Assembly (NCBI RefSeq): GCF_023856365.1
Contig: NC_064540.1
Coordinates: forward strand, 9,887,691 to 9,951,690
Origin: Brienomyrus brachyistius
Taxonomy: Eukaryota; Chordata; Actinopteri; Osteoglossiformes; Mormyridae
Reading direction: 5' to 3'
DNA: 64,000 nucleotides
This document shows positions 1 through 12,383 of the stretch, one piece after another. Every line of letters starts with the position of its first letter. The first letter of the stretch is position 1. The notes under the pieces are model-generated. The model had not been told where the DNA came from. It did no database searches and saw nothing but the letters and a program-made list of their open reading frames with translations. Both the position numbers and the translations under genes were made by a program.

Positions 1-1085
1 CGTCACCCTCATGCATGTTAAAACGTGCATGCTAGTACTAGCCTCACACATGTTAAAACACGCAAGCCACTCTCACACGTTAAAACATGCAAGCCAACAT
101 TAGCGTCGCGTGGACTAAAACACGCCACACTCACATATTAAAACATTTATATCACCCTCATACATTAAAAAATGCATTCCGCTCTAACACATGTTAAAAC
201 ATGCACACTGGCCTAATGCATGGTGAAAGGTGCATGACACCCTCATGTATGTTAAAACATACATGTTAGCCTGACATGTTTTAAAATATACATCTTGACA
301 CTGACCTCATGCATGTTAAAACATGGATGCTGACCTCATGCATGTTAAAACATGACAAAACATGCAAGCTGACTTCACACGTTTTAAAATATATACCGGC
401 CTCACATATTAAAACACGTACGTGGTCCTTACACATGCGAAATCATGCACGATGCCCTGATATATGTTACAACATGCATACCATCCTCACATGTGCTAAA
501 ACATGCATGCCAACACGGGCATCACATATGTTAAATACACAACCCAAACATGTGAACACATGCACACTACCCTCACACGTTAATACATGCACACTGAACT
601 CACTCATATTAAAACAGGCATACTGCCCTCACATGTTACAACACGTATACTGCTTGCACACTAAAAACCACGCACACAAGCCTAACATGTTAAAATGCAC
701 GCCACCCTCACATGTTAAAATACGCACATCACCCTTGCACGTGATAAAATACACACGCCGCCCTCATGTATGTTAAAACATGCACATCGACACTGACCTC
801 ACACAGTAAAATACACATGCTGTCCTCACACGTTAAAACCTGCACACTACCCTCACATGTTAGCCTGCACACTACCCTCACACGTTAAAGCCTGCACACT
901 ACCCTCACACGTTAAAACCTGCACGACAGCCTCAAGTGTGTTAAATCATGTACGCTGTCACTGCCTCCAAACATGTTAAAACATGCACACCATCACGTGC
1001 CACCCTCACACATGTTAAAACACACACATGACTCTCACATGTTAAAACATGCACCAACACTGACATGTTACAATGTACACATCAG
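1..1085. repeat. Degenerate palindromic minisatellite, about 25-30 bp unit
   Basis: About 1 kb of diverged tandem units built on the motif CTCACACATGTTAAAACATGC, with varied short linkers. The core CATGTT-AA-AACATG is a perfect inverted repeat with a two-base spacer. The array lies inside the intron before the first visible Dnmt3 exon (1192) and stops about 100 bp upstream of it. Spurious reading frames run through it (for example 309-776), but their His/Thr/Lys-rich translation only reflects the repeat. Confidence 0.9.
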
Positions 1086-1182
1086 CCTGCTTCTCATCTC
1101 GCATTTGTTGTTTTTTAGTTTGATGTTCTGGTTCTGTTGCCCCCCCCCCCCGACCCCCTGCTCACTGGTGCTTGCTGTCTGA

Positions 1183-2102
<920 letters not shown>

Positions 2103-3790
2103 TCCCACTGCTGACCGCAAACCGGCCTCCCTCACCATTTGGGAGGGATAGGGGTGGTGTTATGGTGCTTTAACATGATGTGGAGCAGTGAGCTTGGGAT
2201 TGGCCTGCTCCTGCAGCTCTCTGGGCTCACTGGCTGGGGAGTGTCTGCCCCTCCTGTAGCTCAACCTGGTAGCTTTTACAATAACGATGCAAGAATCAGG
2301 GATCCTGTCACAGCGTGAGCCTCACCTGGGATGTTCAGGTGATTGGGGGAGAGGCCGCATTCAACGATTCCATGGCAACTATATAAGCTTTTCTGGTTGG
2401 TTATACCTCACAAAGAACTCCAGATATACACAGCACTTTTTGATTTTTTTTTTCCCTTTTTTTAAACTGTGATATTTCTGTACCATTAACCCCTGACATA
2501 CAAATCATTGAGGGTTGTTAATGGATAACATGTTTTAAAAATTCTGTAGTCCATCTTTAAATCCTGTTCACTTTAGTAGTTTGCTTACAGAACTTGAATT
2601 CCCACAAAGTTCATTTTGGGAAAACGATACGAGCATACATTATACGAGCACTTAAAAAGTTACGTTCAAAATAAGATTTATTTTAAAATGTGATTTTATT
2701 TTCTTTCTACGTACTGTAAAACAATCAGGTGAACAAGAAAGTTATAAAAATGTTATTTAAATTGATGGTTCCTAAAGTTTATCCAGATTTAAACATATTA
2801 TATTAATGCATCCTTTTGTGAAACTTGATGAAAAAAAAATTTAAATTCTAAAACATCCAGTGAAACAGAGAGAGTCTTACGGAGGTATGAAGAAATGGGA
2901 GCTGAGCTGTCAAAAGTTTTTTCTCATACAAGCTAAAAACAGCTTGATTTGTTATTTGGAATTGCCTCAGAAGGTGTTCCCCAAATATGTGGGCACTCCC
3001 TCTACCATAGACTACATACAGCCTTTCTCCTCTTAATAGTAGCATCTTACACAACACTTTAGTCCACACTGCCTGATTTATTTTTTTTTTGTCCATGCCG
3101 ACAATCTTGCACTCTAAATAGGATTTCTACCTGAAGACCTGGTACTGCGCTTCTTACATGTGAAAGCTACGTCTTTCATCTGCTAAAGTCTTTGAATGAA
3201 GCGTTCTGATTTTAATCCAGAGATACTGTTTACTGTACTAATAATGTTTCCATCTGGGCAAAATACCTCGGCGATTTTCTATTGTGAACAAGATCGAAGT
3301 ACTGTATATTTTTAAACTGTTTTTGAAGTGTCAGATTTTAACACTCTTAAAACGTCTTTATATTCCTATATATAAATACACGTTTCAATTATTATGTTGT
3401 GGCAGTATTCTTTACATGGTGTTTTGACTGCTTTTACGTCAAACTCTTATCCTGCGATAGACAATACGTAAATAATGGACATTTGTTTTGGTTTTTACTG
3501 CTGTAATTTGATAACATTTGTTGCATGCTACTAAAACAATTTTGGTGGATTTCCACTGTCATTTTAAAAACAGCTGCATTTATAATTTTCCTCACATTTA
3601 TAGCATATTGTTACCATCTCTGTATAAAACGCTTTCCTTTATAACATAGTTAAATCATATCAGTTTATGGTGCATTGTAAGACAAATTTTGCTGTTTCTG
3701 TATTCCTTGTTTTTATATACCAAGGTGTCCATTCCTTATTGTAGCTTCCACAATGTACCTTTTGTATTAAACGAATACTGGATTTATTTT
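2103..3790 (+). other. Probable 3' UTR of the upstream dnmt3b gene
   Basis: AT-rich, gene-free sequence after the TAG stop. A candidate polyadenylation signal ATTAAA sits at 3766-3771, following a GT-rich stretch. That gives a 3' UTR of about 1.7 kb. No coding exon or recognisable repeat is visible inside it. Confidence 0.55.
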
Positions 3791-3858
3791 CAAGCAGTCA
3801 TTGAATTTTATTTTGTAGTATTAATCTGGCAGGTACGTCCTGCCTGATCTTCCGTAGC

Positions 3859-4028
3859 TGGTGTTTGCTGCCTTTAAACGCGCACTCATTCTGCCCGGCC
3901 TCCTGTAGTATTAGAGTCACTGGTGTTTGCTGCCTTTAAACGCGCACTCATTCTGCCCGGCCTCCTGTAGTATTAGAGTCACTGGTGTTTGCTGCCTTTA
4001 AACGCGCACTCATTCTGCCCGGCCTCCT
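3859..4028. repeat. 62-bp tandem repeat, about 2.7 copies
   Basis: The segment beginning GGTGTTTGCTGCCTTTAAAC recurs at 3860, 3922 and 3984, a period of 62 bp, with the copies almost identical. It lies just past the inferred end of the upstream dnmt3b transcript. The near-identity of the copies points to a recent amplification. Confidence 0.95.
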
Positions 4029-4786
4029 CTGAGGCCTTTAAACATGTACTCACAGCTGGTGCCAAACAGCCCAGCAGACCTCACATAGTGTATCTCCTTG
4101 GGTTGCTTCTTGCAAGGCTGCCACAAAGTGTTTCCTTTTATTTTCATATACAGGGGAGGTGCTACACACTTGAAAGAATGAATGTTATTGTAATCAACCA
4201 TGAGCCACTACCAAGTCAAAAGCATCATCAGCTATTATCACACACCTGAATGTACACTGACTCAAAATAGGGTCAGCATCCAAACTAGGTATATGAGCAC
4301 TGAGCCTGCATGTCTGAGCAGTGGAATACAGCAATGTGGTCTGACAGGTCCCCGTTAGCCTTTGTCCTAAAGCTTGTGGATAGGGTGCCTCCAGCTCACA
4401 CGGTATGATGTTCTCCTTTAAGGATAATGCTTCATTAATGCTTCATTATGTCTCTGAATAATGGAATTGTTTCTTGTACCGTGTCAAGTTGTAGTTAGAA
4501 ATTCTGGACCCCTAACAAAATGTCACTTTGGACAGCTCCACCTAATCTTAGGTACAATTTTATACATTAGGGGAGCCCTGGGCTGCCTACATCATCTAAC
4601 CATGTGTCTGTGGCCCTACTACACCCAGCAGTGAAGACATTATTATCTTGACATCTTCCACAACACGAGCCTCCAGTCCAATATTTATTTTTTTTTATTT
4701 AGTTTTTATTTATATATTATTGTCCATTTTCATTTGAAATCGTATAGGTTTAATTTATTTTCTGTGTGGTTTTATTAGTTTTTATT

Positions 4787-4832
<46 letters not shown>

Positions 4833-5744
4833 TGCTTTCTTTTGAAAATTTAGTTTTCTGGTAGTTTTGTTAATGACAATAGCCCTGCTCCACAGCACGA
4901 TTACCTTTGTTAGTTTTTGCATGATCTCACCAGACTTCATCTGCATATGACTTGGAAAAAGCTGTAACTGACAAGTAAATTTCTAACTGAAGGTTGTCTT
5001 TCTCCAACAAACTCCCTCAAAATACTTCAGTTCATATTTCTTCTTGATTTTGTAAACCATTCAAAGAGTCAAAGATGTGTAACAAAATAGTTATATGTAT
5101 ATGTAAAAATCTGGCTTTGACTGTATTCCTAAAAGGACTGCCTTTGAGCAGTTAAATCATTATGCTGACAATATTATTCTATAATCAGACTCACTCATAC
5201 AATTAAGGCAAATAGCACATTACAAACATACTGTCACGATCAGCGCTGGTTAGCGGGTGATCAATTGGGCAGGTAAGCGGGCAAGGAGCAGGCAAGCAGG
5301 CGAAGTCAGGGAAAACAGGGATTCGGAAACATCTGACGCAGACTAACATCAATGACGGACAAGGGACACAGGCAAGACTTGGACTCAAATAAACAGGACA
5401 GATCAAAATAACTAGACACAGCTGAGTACGAACAGGGAAGCACACGCGGATAATCAGGGGGGCGTGGCACACACGAGGAGCGAACAGTCTGGAGTGGCAC
5501 TTCTCACGTGGTGGAGGGAGCTCCAAGCAGCATTGGTTTGTTGACCAAAGGGGGCCAAGTGGGTAAGTTTTAAGGAGCCTTTTCATGGAGAAGGGTGCCT
5601 ATACATTGACGGACCTGTAAGTAATAACTTGAACTTAATGTAAGCATGTAGGGGGATAACTTAGATGTTAGTTATGCGTTGAATAATACATAAAGAGTTC
5701 ATCTTTCTTTTGTAGCTACTTTTTAAATGTTAAAAATTAACAGT
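4029..5744. other. Intergenic stretch with an AT microsatellite
   Basis: No gene is visible. A (TA)n run occupies about 4783-4829. The part at 5200-5590 is purine-rich, of different base composition from its surroundings and probably the relic of a repeat, but I cannot name the family. Confidence 0.5.
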
Positions 5745-6350
5745 TCTATTTTGAATTTAAGGCTATGATTGCTTTCGGATAAAAAGCGTTTTTAGGTAGT
5801 TTATCCTGATTTTCATTGTTTTGTACTTCTTGCCTGATGGCAAAAGCTGAAAGAGACAGTGACCGGGATGTGATGAATCGTGTGAAATGTTCATAGCTTT
5901 TTTCCGGAATTGGGAGGTGTACATTTGTTGCAGTGTGGGGAGAGGGCAGCCAGTTGTTTTCTCTGTTACCCAGATGACCCTGCGGAGAGCTTTCACGTCT
6001 GAGGAAGTGCAGCTGGCGTACCACACGCCATACTTAAGTCCATACTTAAGTACACTCTCGATGGAACAGTGGCAAAAGGTAAGGAGTAGATTTTGGGGAG
6101 ATGGTTCTTTCTGAGGATTCTGAGAAAACACAGTCTCTGCTGCATCTTTTTCAGCGGCGTCTTAGTGTTAGCATTCCAGGTCAGGTCATCCTCCAATTCA
6201 ATACCCAGGAACCTGAACCTGAACACCAGGACCCTCTCCACAGATGCCCCGGCGATGGTGAGTGGCTGAATGTCAGTTTAATTTTTTCTGAAATTCAATA
6301 ACCAGCTCTTTTGTTTTTGTGGTGTTGAGGAGCAGGTTGTTGACTCAGCC
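5745..6350 (-). mobile_element. Non-LTR retrotransposon fragment (reverse transcriptase C-terminus)
   Basis: Read on the minus strand in more than one frame, the sequence shows the usual order of the C-terminal part of a fish LINE reverse transcriptase. A NTTKTKELVIEF-like stretch lies near 6340-6300. It is followed by FRFLGIELEDDLTWNANT, KKMQQRLCFLRILRKNHLP, and a tail with FYPKAIIALNS near 5750. Frameshifts separate the pieces, so it is dead and 5'-truncated. It probably belongs to an L2/Rex-like clade; the clade is an inference. Confidence 0.8.
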
Positions 6351-6410
6351 ACAATCTAACACTCTGACAAACAAGCCAGCTTGGTTGCCTTGAGATAAAC
6401 TAAATTTGAT

Positions 6411-6660
6411 TAATTAATTCATCCATCCACCCATCCACTCACACATGCACTCCTACAGGCAATTTAGCAAGTCCAATTAGCCTCAGCATGTTTTTGGACT
6501 GTGGGGGGAAACCGGAGTACCCGGAGGAAACCCCAAGACGACATGGGGAGAACATGCAAACTCCACACACATGTGACCCAGACAGAGACTCAAACCCGGC
6601 TCCCAGAGGTGTGAGGCAACAGTGCTAACCACTGCACCACCATACCGCCCTAATTAATTC
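6411..6660 (-). mobile_element. tRNA-derived SINE, copy A, with 10-bp target duplication
   Basis: The SINE head, read on the minus strand, has a tRNA-like A box (GTGGTTAGCACTG) and a B-box-like motif in the GGGTTTGAGTC stretch. The tail is made of TGGA/GGATG units. The copy lies between two copies of TAATTAATTC (6411-6420 and 6651-6660), a perfect target-site duplication. It lacks part of the 3' body seen in copy B. Confidence 0.9.
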
Positions 6661-6770
6661 TATTAATTTTATTAATCCTTAATACTGTTGGCTGAGTTTT
6701 AGGAAAATGCCATTGCAGAATGGATCGATTCTTGATAAGCATACTTTACTGTGGGAATTGAGGTAATTTA

Positions 6771-7129
6771 TCCATCCATCCATTTTCCAAACCGCTTATC
6801 CTACTGGGTCGCGGGGGGTTGAGAGCCTATCCCGGAAGCAATGGGCACGAGGCAGGGGACAACCCAGGATGGGGGGCCAGCCCATCGCAGGGCACACTCA
6901 CACACCATTCACTCACATATGCACTCCAACAGGCAATTTAGCAAGTCCAATCAGCCTCGGCATGTCTTTGGACCGTGGGGGGAAACCGGAGTACCTGGAG
7001 GAAACCCCACGACGTCATGGGGAGAACATGCAAACTCCACACACATGTAACCCAGGCGGAGACTCGAAACCGGGTCTCAGAGGTGTGAGGCAACAGTGCT
7101 AACCACTGCACCACCATGCCGCCCCCCCC
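6771..7129 (-). mobile_element. tRNA-derived SINE, copy B, full length
   Basis: Same family as copy A, inserted in the same orientation 120 bp downstream, and apparently full length. On the minus strand it runs from the tRNA-like head (complement of 7129) to a (TGGA)n tail at 6771-6785. The body contains the GGATAAGCGGTTTGGAAAA segment just before the tail. Confidence 0.9.
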
Positions 7130-9420
7130 AATGCCAATATTCCTTCAAAAAAATTAAAAAATAAAGTGAAGCTCTGGGTAAAAAAAAAGCACTTATCACA
7201 CCTCGCAATGCACCATGCTCTCTCTGATCCTCCAGCAGTGCTCGACTGGTCCCATTTCTCAAGGCACAAGGGAGATACGCACCATCTTTTAGAAGTACTT
7301 GGATTAGCACTTCCAGTGTTACATCCTTATACAAAAATAATAAAAATAAAATAAAACTATTACTTGCCAACAGAGTGTTTGGACTGATGGTATTCTTAAC
7401 CCAGGTTCTATTGAAACAGAATCAGAATGTATTCATGATGATAACTTCAAAGCACTTCTGTAAGTGGCTCTGGCTAAGGGCATGTGCCTAATGCAGTATA
7501 TGTATATGAAAATGTAAACCTGACTTAGCTCCCGATACCTAGAAAGGCCCCTGACCACCACCGTTTATTACCCTAGATAAATGTTGCCCCTTTCAGGGCA
7601 TCGTGTCTTTTTCAAATATAATATTTCATTAAATATAATAATAATATTAAATGGCAAATAGTTTGCTTTCTCCATAAACTTACGACAGGAATATACTTAA
7701 ATGTATCGAACATCAAATAAAATTACTTACGACATAAAATTACTTACGACAAATCTCAACTACGGTCCCTCTAATTCAGCCTTATTAACCAGCTTTAAAT
7801 TGACAAATATTTACTTGTCTGTTAACAGATTCCTATAAATAAAATAAGCAGACATTCCGCTTTGTTTCACAAACGACCAAATAAAGGGGGCGGTATTTGT
7901 TAAATAAAAAATGAACAAATTAACGGGATTAAATGTATATAAAGTTTCTCATGCACATTCTTAAATTATATCCATTTAGTTTACGTCATACAAGCCTTTT
8001 AATCAAGAGTTGACCAAGATCAAAAACCAGGCACGTGGTCTGCCACGAGGACCCGGTGTTGAATCGTTTATCTGTTGATTCACCATAATCGGCGTATAAA
8101 TCTCTCCTGGACAACAGGCCAAGTTCATGAATATCTCAGTCGCCACATACTGTCTGATGTATACGAGATACTATCTGTTCTCATAGTTCATATTTAGCCC
8201 GTCGCTTAAAAACGTCTGCAAAAAAGTAAATGCAAATACAAAACAATGGGGATACAGTCATCTGAACCATTAAAGTTAACCATTTCATTTGAATTTGTTA
8301 GGAACAACAAACATGTAAATCCATGAAGATAACCAAATTTTTAAAGAAAACGAAGTGTAAATTCAGCAATAAAATATAGAATATTCCAGAGGAAGTAACG
8401 TTACACCCGCCATTTTGTGCCACTGAGAAACCGCAAAGTAATGGTGACTGCCATTTTGCGTACACTCAAGATCAGATTCCTGTCCGAATTGTTTTATTGA
8501 TTTATTTATAGAATCAATATGAATTCATTATGCATTGGAACATTTTCTGTTTGATTAATTTTGTATGTTAGGATGGTTTGGATTAAACTCGAAGGAAGAA
8601 TGTGCTTATTAAAGCATGTACCTACGAAAACCATTCTACCATATAATACCGTACGCGTTATATCATATTCACAAACGGGTATATTCAGCCTCAAGTTAAA
8701 CTATTTCAGAGAAACTTATCGATCAAGAGGCGAAAAAAATATTATCCATGAGAAAAGCCCTTGTAACACTAATGGATCTCTAAAAATAAATATTGAAAAG
8801 GTAAATTTGAACAATAAAATGGGCCTTAATATAGCGCCCCGTAACAATGTGTAGGCTATGTTTTTTTTCATGTTCATACTTCCATTGCGAAATCCCTATT
8901 TAAGAGAAAACCATTGCGCGTGATAGGCCTATGTCATAGATTATTAATATTGCATAAGTGCGCCTTGATTGTGGAAATACCAATGCACCGATATGTCACC
9001 GGAACAATTAGCAAACATCTTGTAATGTTAATTCATTTCGGGAGGAGTACAACGGGAACACAAATATAAATTACAGGGTCGCCAGATTTCATCAAATAAA
9101 GTAAGACTACATTGATCTTTTTTTTCAGTTTGCTTGAATTTTGAAAAGGATCGGTATCGATTACGACAACCATATCCAAAGTAATTTACAGCTATCTCGT
9201 TGTATCCCATTCAAAGACGTTATTTATTAGTTTTTGGACTGGATCAATAATATAGATAACATTTTTATATTTCTATACTATATTTTATAATTCTATACAT
9301 GCTTGGGAAAACTGCCAGGGCTGAGTGCCGCGATAAAGTAAAGTAACCATTTACATTAGTAGTAGATTACGATGTAGTATTGGGTAGCTATACAGGACAG
9401 ACAGCGAAGGGACTCGTGCT
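7130..9420. other. Intergenic AT-rich DNA, nothing recognised
   Basis: I see no exon with splice borders and no family match. Short open frames (for example 8561-8854 and 9028-9210) have no recognisable composition or motif and overlap on opposite strands. Confidence 0.5.
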
Positions 9421-9540
9421 TGTCACGTGGTGTAGTGATGCGTAAGGGCAGGCCATTACTTAAAGGACCGGCGTGCTGCACATACTCGGAGCGGGGACAC
9501 CGTATGTACGTGGTTTTAATTAATTAATGTTTTAAAGGTA
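9421..9540 (+). promoter_or_regulatory. Possible promoter and non-coding first exon of the CH-Dnmt3 gene
   Basis: A CpG-containing patch stands out from the AT-rich surroundings and carries an E-box TCACGTGG (9423-9430) and CTTAAAGGA (near 9459). Donor-like GTATGT and GTAAAG sites follow at about 9502 and 9538. The first coding exon at 10864 has a splice acceptor just before its ATG, so a non-coding exon must lie upstream, and this is the best candidate. The mapre1 promoter also has TCACGTG and CTTAAAG. This is inference; there is no transcript evidence. Confidence 0.3.
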
Positions 9541-10863
9541 AAGTGTACCAATTATACCACTCGATTTAACTTGCATTCTTGGGTTGAGTCAGTTTTATTA
9601 TGTAATTCCGATTTCTGGGTTGTAGGGTCAAGAATCTATGTAATCGAATGGTATCGTTAGGCTGTGTACAGAAACAAAGACTCAGAAGGTGAAACAAAGA
9701 GTAATTTTATTTTGTATGAAAACGAAAAAAATTACTTATATGTCCCATGGTCATTTGAATATCTAAAATTAGATTTTTGTCTATAGTGTTGATTTTATTA
9801 TATTTAGTAGCATTTACCACTGGTTGTTTGACGGTTTGAAATTCAAATTTGACTGGCTGTGTGGAAAGTATTCATGTATAGCTAATGCATAACGGGCTTA
9901 CAAATGTAACGTGTCAGAGGATTTTTTTTGCACGAAATATCGCAAACTACATCCATCTCGTTATACACTAAGGAGTTTGCATCTTGGTCATTTATACGGC
10001 ACTTTGAAAAACGTCCGCGCAAATTTCGCGGCATTTTCTCTTCTTTGTGGGTTACATAAGTGGAAGGAAACAGTGAAACGGGTTAGATCCGCCTATACAG
10101 AGAGCAATGTTAACAATATCCGTATGAAACACTGTGGTCCAGTGCACTTACTGTTAATATCATCATAGCGATTTTACTGTAACAAAGGGATCGTTTTAAT
10201 GTTTGTGGCGCCCGCATGTACTATACTGCATATAGTTAGAAAGGTACACAGGCAGATAACCCAGTGAAGTAAAAGTTTGAAAGTGCCGAGTGCAGATTTG
10301 TCTGCAGCGCTCGGTGTTATGTGTCCCAGGACAGTATAAGAAAAAGTTACAGAATTAAGACCTAACACGGAATTTCTGCCACCGTGGGACTGATGTAAAA
10401 CTTACCATGACAACAGTGATGGGAGGTTCATGCAGCAAAGGGCGCTACTTATTTTTCCCGACACAGGTTTAATGTGTGGCAACTGTAAATTAGTTAAATT
10501 AAGTCGAACCACGATCTAATTCATGTCTTAAAATGTTTATGTTTTTAACTTGAATAAAATTGCTTGCTTTTCCTTATATGCAATCAGTGATTAGGTTACA
10601 GCTTGTAATAATATTTGAGCACACCTCACACTGGCTATAACCACACACTTATACATGCTTATTAAATCCAGAAGGAGCAGTATGATTTAAGGTGTCTCTC
10701 CTAAGGCAACATCAGAAAGATCATCATTGATAAGAATAGTCGCCATGCTCCACGCTGCCTCCAGTACTGTGGTCTTGTCCTCAGAGATGTGAAGGGCCAG
10801 GGCTACAATCAGACTGTGTTTGACCTGGCTAAACTAGTCATGCTTTTATTTTGTGTAGCAAAG

Positions 10864-12383
10864 ATGGCAAACGTTAGCCCGAGAAAGATGCAGTCCGATA
10901 ACTGGAATTCACGCGATCTGAACTGGCTCAATGAATCCCTGGAAACGAACTTCACCAAGGTGGAAGAGATCAGTTCAGGTATTGCTTCCTATTTATAGAT
11001 TTACTTTACATCGTACATGAAAAACTGGATAATACTTCACTTGATGAGGCATATTAGTTAGTATTTTATACTATACGATACTTATGTATTAATTAACCTT
11101 AATAGTTACATAGTGATCTTATGTTAATTCATCATCAATGAATTATGCATGTTTTGTGTCAAGCAGTTACTATATTGATTACTATATCTGTTAATTCTGA
11201 AAACTTTGGTGAACTGTTGAAGGAACAAGTAGTGAATAACACAAGTGAAATACTGATCCCATGTTTGTTCCTCGTTAATGAATTGTGATGCGTCTCCTCA
11301 AGTAGCAACTGTATTTGTTCATGATTTGTTCATAATTTGTACTTCAGTAGTAACTGAGTTATTACTAAGTATTTTTGCCCCATCAAGTAAAGTGCTGCCA
11401 AAAACGGCATTTAGCACCAACACTTTGTGGTCAAAGTGCAGTACTTACCTATTAGTTTGTTTTTGCTTTCTAGTTACTAGATTCGAGAAGTGTGTTTGTG
11501 TGACACTTTACATTAACTGTACCATTATAATGCATTTGTGTTCAGTGCATTTTCATTATGCATTCATATAGCAGCATGTAAGTATAGCTTAACCTCCTAA
11601 CATACCTTTACAGCTTTAATATACATTAAAGACAAACAGTATATGATTATAATGTTTGATATTATTATATAATGTTTGTTATTAATGTATATTAAGGCTG
11701 TTAAGATGTGTCAAGACGTATACTTACATTCTGCTTATTAATATTCTATGAATACATTATGAAGGCGCACTGAATGTTCTGTGAAATAGTAAATGCATTA
11801 TGAAGGTGCCGTTTATGTGAAGTGTTAACATAAACTGTAATGGGGTATATGAGACAGTTACGTGCTACATTTTTATGTGCTAAGTATGTTTCTTTAGTTA
11901 GTTAGTTAAACTTATCCTTTGTTTTGCCATCCAGGTGCCTGTTTTTGCCAGCTGATGGACTGGCTCTTTCCTGGTTTATTGAACTTGAAGAAGGTCAACT
12001 TCCAGGCAAAAGAAGAAGTTGAATTTATACACAACTACAACCTTTTGCAAGCTAGCTTCAAGAAGAAAGGAGTTAATAAGGTAATTTATTTTCTTTTTTG
12101 TGTGTTTTATATGTTTTCAGTATGATTCTAATTAGGAATATCACAAAGCTTTGACCTCTGTGTGCTTTTCCCTTTCAGTCAATTCCAGTGGAGAATTTAG
12201 TTAAAGGAAAATTTCAAGATAATTTGGCCTTTTTGAAATGGTTCAGAAATTTCTTTGAAGACAATTATCGTAGTCAGACTTACAACCCAACAGTGGCTCG
12301 AGAGGGACAAGCCATTTTGCCTGTGAAACCTGCCATAACTTCCCCTAAGAAGACAAAGCCCAGTGACACTGCAGAACATCTTG
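10864..12383 (+). other. EB1-like calponin-homology domain exons 1-3 of the Dnmt3 gene
   Basis: Three exons end in phases 1, 0 and 1 and encode a CH domain of the EB (end-binding) type, not of the actin-binding type. Exon 2 (146 bp) and the middle exon of mapre1 (37362-37507, 146 bp) have the same length; 33 of their 49 residues are identical by my count. Shared stretches include LKKV/MKKV, FQAK, EFIHN, LQASFKK and LVKGKFQDN. Lysines equivalent to EB1 K59, K60, K66 and K89, which contact microtubules, are kept. After the domain comes a Pro/Lys-rich tail (SPKKTKPSD) similar in character to the EB1 linker. The EB1 coiled coil and C-terminal EB homology domain are absent. Confidence 0.92.

Noticed and set aside
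309..776. 155-codon open frame on the plus strand
   Set aside because: It lies wholly in the palindromic minisatellite; the peptide repeats the unit and has no family motif.
3989..4249. 86-codon frame after the upstream dnmt3b gene
   Set aside because: It begins in the 62-bp tandem repeat and shows no family features.
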